Assembly (NCBI RefSeq): GCF_900116045.1
Contig: NZ_LT630450.1
Coordinates: forward strand, 1 to 64,000
Length of the DNA: 64,000 nucleotides
Reading direction: 5' to 3'
DNA from: Desulfovibrio piger
GTDB lineage: Bacteria; Desulfobacterota; Desulfovibrionia; Desulfovibrionales; Desulfovibrionaceae
Part shown: positions 60,347 through 64,000 of the stretch, piece after piece
Layout of the letters: each line of letters opens with the position of its first letter
Numbering within the stretch: the first letter of the stretch is position 1
Position numbers and translations under genes: made by a program
The notes under the pieces: generated by a model
Databases searched by the model: none
The model's input: the letters and a program-made list of their open reading frames with translations, nothing else
Told to the model about the DNA's origin: nothing

Positions 60347-60748
60347 ATGCAGATGGAAAAGAAAGGCTCCGGGCCGTGGCCCGGCGTGGAAGTGGACGGC
60401 GTGAACGTCACGCTGACGGTGGGTGACAATGCCCTGTCTTTTGACTGCGCAGCGTTGCAGGAAGACGGACAGGTGACGGTGGACGTGGTGCGCGGGCATG
60501 ACGGCGGGCTTGCCGTGGGCGTGGAAAACGGCACGGAGTATGTGGCCAACCTGATAATCCCTCCGGCGCATTATGAGGACGTTCCGCTGCCGGTCACGCT
60601 GGAAGAGCCGGATCTGCCGGAAGACCTTGACCCGGCCTGCATCACGCCCGCGCCGACCACGGAAAGCGTGCGCGTGCAGCTTTGCGCCGCCGGCATGGAA
60701 GCCGTGCGGCTGATTCTGTGGACTGTAACCGACAACATGGAGGCATAA
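60347..60748 (+). CDS. Small tail-associated protein before the target gene
   Basis: 133 residues, beta-rich (VEVDGVNVTLTVGDNALSFDCAALQEDGQVTVDVVRGHDGG). AAGGAGGAAG precedes the ATG. Possibly a fibre adaptor or chaperone for the lectin-like protein; no family recognised. Confidence 0.55.
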   Translation: MQMEKKGSGPWPGVEVDGVNVTLTVGDNALSFDCAALQEDGQVTVDVVRGHDGGLAVGVENGTEYVANLIIPPAHYEDVPLPVTLEEPDLPEDLDPACITPAPTTESVRVQLCAAGMEAVRLILWTVTDNMEA

Positions 60749-60749
60749 C

Positions 60750-61853
60750 ATGGCGACCATCATCACGAAAGATAGCCTGCGTTCCAGCGTGGAAGCGGCC
60801 ACGGGCGGCCTGTGCACGGTACTGTATGACGATGCTGGGCATCCCAGCTTCATGCGCCGCATCCCGAAAATGCGGATTGAGGACCTGTATCCCGACCTGG
60901 GCCTGACGGGTACGCATCCGGCCTTCATCGTCAACGGCGTCGAGAAGTCGGAACTTTTCATCGGCATGTATCCGGCGTCGCTGGTGGACAGCTACGCGGT
61001 GAGCCTGCCCGGTATGGACCCGGCCAACACGCTGAACTTCGACAGCGCGGTGACGTACTGCAAGAACAAGGGCACGGGCTGGCACCTGATGACCAACGCG
61101 GAATGGGCGCTGCTGGGTGCGCTGGGCATCAAGACGGGGTTCCAGCCGCGCGGCAACACCTACTGGGGCCAGCACCACGAAGCCAAGCACGAGACCGGTA
61201 CGCTTGCCCCCGGAGCCAGTGAGCTGGGTGTCATTAACGACGATTTGCACGGACGCACGCTGACCGGCTCCGGGCCTGTGAGCTGGCGGCATGACAACAG
61301 TCCTGCGGGGATCGCGGACCTTGTGGGTAATGTGTGGGAGTGGACTGGCGGTATGCGTCTGAACGCCGGGGAAATCAACATCATCAAGGATAACGATGCG
61401 GCGGCCCATGACGTGGACATGAGCGCGGACAGCAGTGCCTGGAAGGCCATTCTGCAGAACGGCACGCTGGCCACGCCCGGCACGGCGGATACACTGAAAT
61501 ATGACGCCGTGGGTGGCAACGGCACAGGTGCGGTCAAGCTGAATAAGACCATCACCAGCCAGTACCCCAGTTCTGACACCACGGCATCGTCTTCCTGCGC
61601 CTTTAAGTCCATGACGGCGGAAAGCAGCGTCACGGTGCCTGCCCTGCTGAAACTGCTCTCTCTGTATCCCGTGGACACGACCAATCCTGTGGGTTCCATC
61701 TGGATGCGGAACAGCGCTGCGATTTGGCGTTGCGCGGCGGCAATGACTACGATAGCAGCGGCGCGGGCCTTTTTGGCCTCGGTGTCAGGGACACTCGTAC
61801 GCTCCGCAGTAGGGATGTGGGGTTCCGTCCCGCTTTTATCCTGTAATTCCTGA
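60750..61853 (+). CDS. Retroelement target protein, C-type-lectin/FGE fold, frame offset at 3' end
   Basis: 367 residues as read. The FGE/C-type-lectin fold is clear (FDSAVTYCKNKGTGWHLMTNAEWALLGAL, GIADLVGNVWEWTGGMRL, YPVDTTNPVGSIWMRNS). Normally this would run into LALRGG...VGFRPAF, the ligand-binding end written by the retroelement. Here that peptide is in the frame beginning 61718, one base off, ending FRPAFIL at 61844. One extra base between 61713 and 61718 would restore NSGCDLALRGG. As given, the last 45 residues are off-frame. GGAGG precedes the ATG. It probably displays on the tail fibre. Confidence 0.85.
   Translation: MATIITKDSLRSSVEAATGGLCTVLYDDAGHPSFMRRIPKMRIEDLYPDLGLTGTHPAFIVNGVEKSELFIGMYPASLVDSYAVSLPGMDPANTLNFDSAVTYCKNKGTGWHLMTNAEWALLGALGIKTGFQPRGNTYWGQHHEAKHETGTLAPGASELGVINDDLHGRTLTGSGPVSWRHDNSPAGIADLVGNVWEWTGGMRLNAGEINIIKDNDAAAHDVDMSADSSAWKAILQNGTLATPGTADTLKYDAVGGNGTGAVKLNKTITSQYPSSDTTASSSCAFKSMTAESSVTVPALLKLLSLYPVDTTNPVGSIWMRNSAAIWRCAAAMTTIAAARAFLASVSGTLVRSAVGMWGSVPLLSCNS
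61725..61834 (+). repeat. Variable repeat (VR) of the target gene
   Basis: A 110-bp repeat from TGGCGTTGCGCGGCGGC to TTCCGTCCCGCT, matching five further copies downstream without any indel. Variable codons cluster at 61742-61759 and 61781-61816, separated by an invariant 21-bp block encoding GAGLFGL. Identity with cassette A extends 9 bp further upstream (GCTGCGATT); downstream homology stops after CCCGCT. Confidence 0.88.
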
Positions 61854-61893
61854 TACTTGAATCCTGAATCCCTGACCTTGCCATCATATATGG

Positions 61894-61951
61894 AAAAAAT
61901 TGCGGGATATGCTATTAACCCTTACCGGCGAAGCCGGTCGCAATTTTTTTT
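61894..61951 (+). terminator. Two-layer hairpin/terminator between target gene and avd
   Basis: AAAAAATTGCG (61894-61904) pairs perfectly with CGCAATTTTTT (61939-61949). Inside lies a second hairpin ACCGGC-GAA-GCCGGT. Extra T follows. It may stop target-gene transcription or act as the structured element often found near variable repeats. Confidence 0.75.
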
Positions 61952-61971
61952 GTAAAAAGGATATCCGTGCC

Positions 61972-62340
61972 ATGACTGAATCCGTTGAAGGCGGCCTCAT
62001 TCTGCAACAGAAATGGGAAGACCTTTCCGTCTATCTCTTTTCCTGCGTGCTGCGGGATATGCCGAAAAACGACCGGTTCACACTGGGGGCGGATATCCGG
62101 GCGACTGTCTGGGAAGTGGAAGCGGCCCTGGTGCAGCTTTCGCTCCGAGCCGGAAACCGTTGGGTTTTACTCAACACGGTGGACGTGAAGGCAAAAGTCC
62201 TTCTGGCTATGATACGGCTGGGAATCCGCGTCGGAGCAATCCCGGAAAAGCGGTATGAGCCGATAGCTGCCCGTCTGGTGGAAATCGGAAAAATTGTCGG
62301 TGGCCTCAAGAAAACGGGCGGGGAACGCCCGCGCCGCTGA
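61972..62340 (+). CDS. avd: DGR accessory variability determinant (Avd)
   Basis: 122 residues, almost all helical and basic (LQQKWEDLSVYLFSCVLRDMPKNDRFTLGADIRATVWEVEAALVQLSLRAGN), the four-helix Avd/S23-like fold that forms a pentamer and binds the retroelement reverse transcriptase. AAGGAT lies upstream. It sits between the target gene and cassette A, its usual place. Confidence 0.85.
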   Translation: MTESVEGGLILQQKWEDLSVYLFSCVLRDMPKNDRFTLGADIRATVWEVEAALVQLSLRAGNRWVLLNTVDVKAKVLLAMIRLGIRVGAIPEKRYEPIAARLVEIGKIVGGLKKTGGERPRR

Positions 62341-62368
62341 CAGGGAACGACCCGGATATGCTGCGATT

Positions 62369-62478
62369 TGGCGTTGCGCGGCGGCAGATACAATAATGGC
62401 AGCGGCGCGGGCCTTTTTGGCCTCAATCTGAATAACAATCGGACCAATCGCAATAGGAATGTGGGGTTCCGTCCCGCT
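62369..62478 (+). repeat. Cassette A, likely template repeat (TR)
   Basis: A 110-bp copy, the most adenine-rich of the six: variable codons read RYNNGS and NLNNNRTNRNRN, with eight AAY codons, as expected of a template. It lies directly after avd, the canonical TR place, and shares the 5' flank GCTGCGATT with the target. Against the target repeat it differs at 22 positions, 12 of them A in this copy, so it is not the sole parent. Confidence 0.65.
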
Positions 62479-62690
62479 CTCGCCCCAAAGCGTCAGATGC
62501 CCGGTGGTCACGGCCTCCGGGACGGTACAGGGGCAAAAGGGGGTTCGTTTCCTCCCCGATGCGAAGCGGGGAAATAACAGCGCTCCCGTGCGGCAAGTAG
62601 GCGACGAACGCGGCGCGGGAGCCCATTTTTTGATAAGAAAGTTGACGGTTAAAAACCGCCAGCAGGGAACAGCCCGGATATGCCACTTTC
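62479..62690 (+). other. Conserved inter-cassette segment with three hairpins
   Basis: Recurs after every cassette (62801-63011, 63122-63331, 63442-63653, 63764 on). Hairpin 1 starts 22 bp after each core (62500, 62822, 63143, 63463, 63785): stem CCCGG..CCGGG with tetraloop CACG or TACG. Hairpin 2 is CCCCG..CGGGG. Hairpin 3 is GCTCCCG..CGGGAGC, followed by T6 in units A-C, so it may end a template RNA. Two sequence types exist: after A, C, D (CTCGCCCC) and after B, E (TTCGCTCC). Confidence 0.7.
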
Positions 62691-62800
62691 TGGCGTTGCG
62701 CGGCGGCAATTACAACAATAGCAGCGGCGCGGGCCTTTTTGGCCTCAATGTCAGAAACACTCGTACGCTCCGCAATAGGGATGTGGGGTTCCGTCCCGCT
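62691..62800 (+). repeat. Cassette B, closest relative of the target variable repeat
   Basis: 110 bp. Differs from the target repeat at 8 positions; B carries A at 7 of these (62714, 62717, 62747, 62748, 62755, 62756, 62775) and T at the eighth (62711). In its lectin frame it encodes LALRGGNYNNSSGAGLFGL. 5' flank CACTTTC shared with cassette C. Confidence 0.85.
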
Positions 62801-63011
62801 TTCGCTCCGAGTCGTCGGAAGCCCGGAGGCTACGGCTTCCGGGACGGTACAGGAGCAAAAGGGGGCTGTTTCCTCCCCGGTGCGAAGCGGGGAAACAACA
62901 GCGCTCCCGTGCGGCAAGTAGGTGACGAACGCGGCGCGGGAGCCCATTTTTTGACAAGAAAGTTGACGGTTCAAAGCCGCCAGCAGGGAACAGCCCGGAT
63001 ATGCCACTTTC

Positions 63012-63121
63012 TGGCGTTGCGCGGCGGCGCTTACTACAATAGCAGCGGCGCGGGCCTTTTTGGCCTTTCTCTCCCGTTTGGTAGAGGATATGTACGCCAG
63101 ACTGTGGGGTTCCGTCCCGCT
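63012..63121 (+). repeat. Cassette C, variable-repeat-like
   Basis: 110 bp, encodes ALRGGAYYNSSGAGLFGL then SLPFGRGYVRQTVGFRPAL. Few adenines in the second variable block, so it looks like a diversified product rather than a template. Flank type A/C/D. Confidence 0.8.
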
Positions 63122-63331
63122 CTCGCCCCAAGTCGTCAGATGCCCGGCGGTCACGGCTTCCGGGACGGTACAGGGGTAAAAGGGGGCTGTTTCCTCCCCC
63201 GGTGCAAGGTGGGGAAACAACAGCACTCCCGTGCGGCAAGTAGGTGACGAACGCGGCGCGGGAGCCCATTTTTTGACAAGAAAGTTGGCGGTGTATGCCG
63301 TTGACGGGGAACGGCCTGGATATGGAGCGCC

Positions 63332-63441
63332 TGGCGTTGCGCGGCGGCTATTTCGGGCATGGCGTAGGCGCGGGCCTTTTTGGCCTCCGCCTCGCGTCGT
63401 TTCGGGATTTTCACGCGCCGTCTGTGGGGTTCCGTCCCGCT
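63332..63441 (+). repeat. Cassette D, variable-repeat-like
   Basis: 110 bp, the most diverged: encodes ALRGGYFGHGVGAGLFGL then RLASFRDFHAPSVGFRPAL. Almost no adenine remains at variable positions. Flank type A/C/D. Confidence 0.8.
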
Positions 63442-63653
63442 CTCGCCCCAAGTCGTCAGATGCCCGGCGGTCACGGCTTCCGGGACGGTACAGGGGTAAA
63501 AGGGGGCTGTTTCCTCCCCGGTGCAAGGTGGGGAAACAACAGCGCTCCCGTGCGGCAAGTAGGTGATGAACGCGGCGCGGGAGTTCTGTTTGTGTAATAA
63601 GGATGTTGGCGGCATACAGCCGTCAAAGGGGAACGATCCGGCTTGTCTCGGTG

Positions 63654-63763
63654 TGGCGTTGCGCGGCGGCAGCTACAATCGTAGTTCCGGCGCGGGCCTT
63701 TTTGGCCTTGACCTTGAATGCTACCGTAGCAACCGCAATAGACGTGTGGGGTTCCGTCCCGCT
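63654..63763 (+). repeat. Cassette E, variable-repeat-like
   Basis: 110 bp, encodes ALRGGSYNRSSGAGLFGL then DLECYRSNRNRRVGFRPAF. Flank type B/E. It is the last copy before the reverse transcriptase start. Confidence 0.8.
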
Positions 63764-63920
63764 TTCGCTCCGAGTCGTCGGAAGCCCGGAGGCTACGGCT
63801 TCCGGGACGGTACAGGAGCAAAAGGGGATCGTTTCCTCCCCGGTGCGAAGCGGGGAAACAGCAGCCTCCCCGCGCGGCAAGTAGGCAACGAACGCGGCGC
63901 GGGGAATCTGGGGAAGACAG

Positions 63921-64000
63921 ATGCCGAAGACTGCCCGTCATCTATGGGAACATGTGCTGGAGTGGGAGAACCTGCTTACAGCGGCCAAAGAGGCTTCGCG
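63921..64000 (+). CDS. DGR reverse transcriptase, N-terminus only (runs off window)
   Basis: 27 codons are visible: MPKTARHLWEHVLEWENLL then TAAKEASR. The pattern LW..V..WENLL.A...A is the typical N-terminus of retroelement reverse transcriptases (group II intron-like). GGGGAAG lies seven bases before the ATG. The catalytic YxDD region would be outside the window. It would copy template RNA with errors at adenines and write the cDNA into the target repeat together with Avd. Confidence 0.75.
   Translation, partial: MPKTARHLWEHVLEWENLLTAAKEAS

Noticed and set aside
62459..63247. A 262-codon frame running through several cassettes
   Set aside because: It stays open only because the repeats are close to multiples of three apart; no ribosome site and it starts inside cassette A. 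It may reflect former gene ends but is not a supported gene.
62341..63920. CRISPR-like array
   Set aside because: Units of about 320 bp with 110-bp cores and 210-bp conserved spacers are not CRISPR repeats and spacers; the peptide coded by the cores is a lectin end, and avd and RT flank them.

Overview
The window is high-GC bacterial chromosome carrying most of a Mu-like transposable prophage. The host set (a second-type DnaA, an EF-G-like GTPase, SelA, FolC, MltA, an M18 aminopeptidase, dGTPase, a SNF2/SWIM helicase, and a DUF4405-type membrane protein) together with the codon and GC style fits a Desulfovibrio-like sulfate reducer. That assignment is inference, because no rRNA or species marker is present.

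Layout. 1-10.5 kb: host genes, namely a DnaA-like protein, an EF-G-like GTPase, a YbgC-type thioesterase and MltA (divergent, with start codons sharing one ATGCAT), an M18 aminopeptidase, and folC-selA with overlapping ends. 10.7-13.2 kb: an AT-rich patch beside tRNA-Arg(UCU). It holds a truncated small gene and a membrane-anchored HNH nuclease gene split by an IS5-family (IS427-like) element. 13.4-23 kb: dgt, a CHAD-domain protein, the SNF2/SWIM helicase, a family 5 solute-binding protein and a DUF4405-like membrane protein. 23.2-24.2 kb: an orphan PD-(D/E)XK nuclease-like gene at the prophage border.

24.5 kb to the right edge: the Mu-like prophage. It starts with a leftward CI-type repressor and an operator region, then the early genes (HTH regulators, MuA with a D273-D340-E386 triad, MuB, Gam, HU). 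A methylation module follows, in which three hammerhead ribozymes sit between the genes and the cytosine methyltransferase is read in two frames. Next come GemA, lysis genes (holin, transglycosylase, Rz/Rz1), packaging and portal genes, and a MuF protein with a C-terminal papain-fold toxin and a probable immunity gene. Protease/scaffold, decoration and lambda-E-like capsid genes follow, then a contractile tail and baseplate. Five copies of a 27-bp motif joined to terminators punctuate the late genes.

60.7-64.0 kb: a diversity-generating retroelement (DGR). It has a C-type-lectin/FGE-fold target gene whose 110-bp variable repeat is one base out of frame, then avd, then five further 110-bp template/variable-like cassettes at 320-322 bp spacing, and then the first 27 codons of the reverse transcriptase. 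Each cassette is followed at exactly 22 bp by a tetraloop hairpin. The target repeat differs from cassette B at only 8 of 110 positions, and B has adenine at 7 of them, the DGR mutagenesis signature. This multi-cassette arrangement is the most unusual system seen here.
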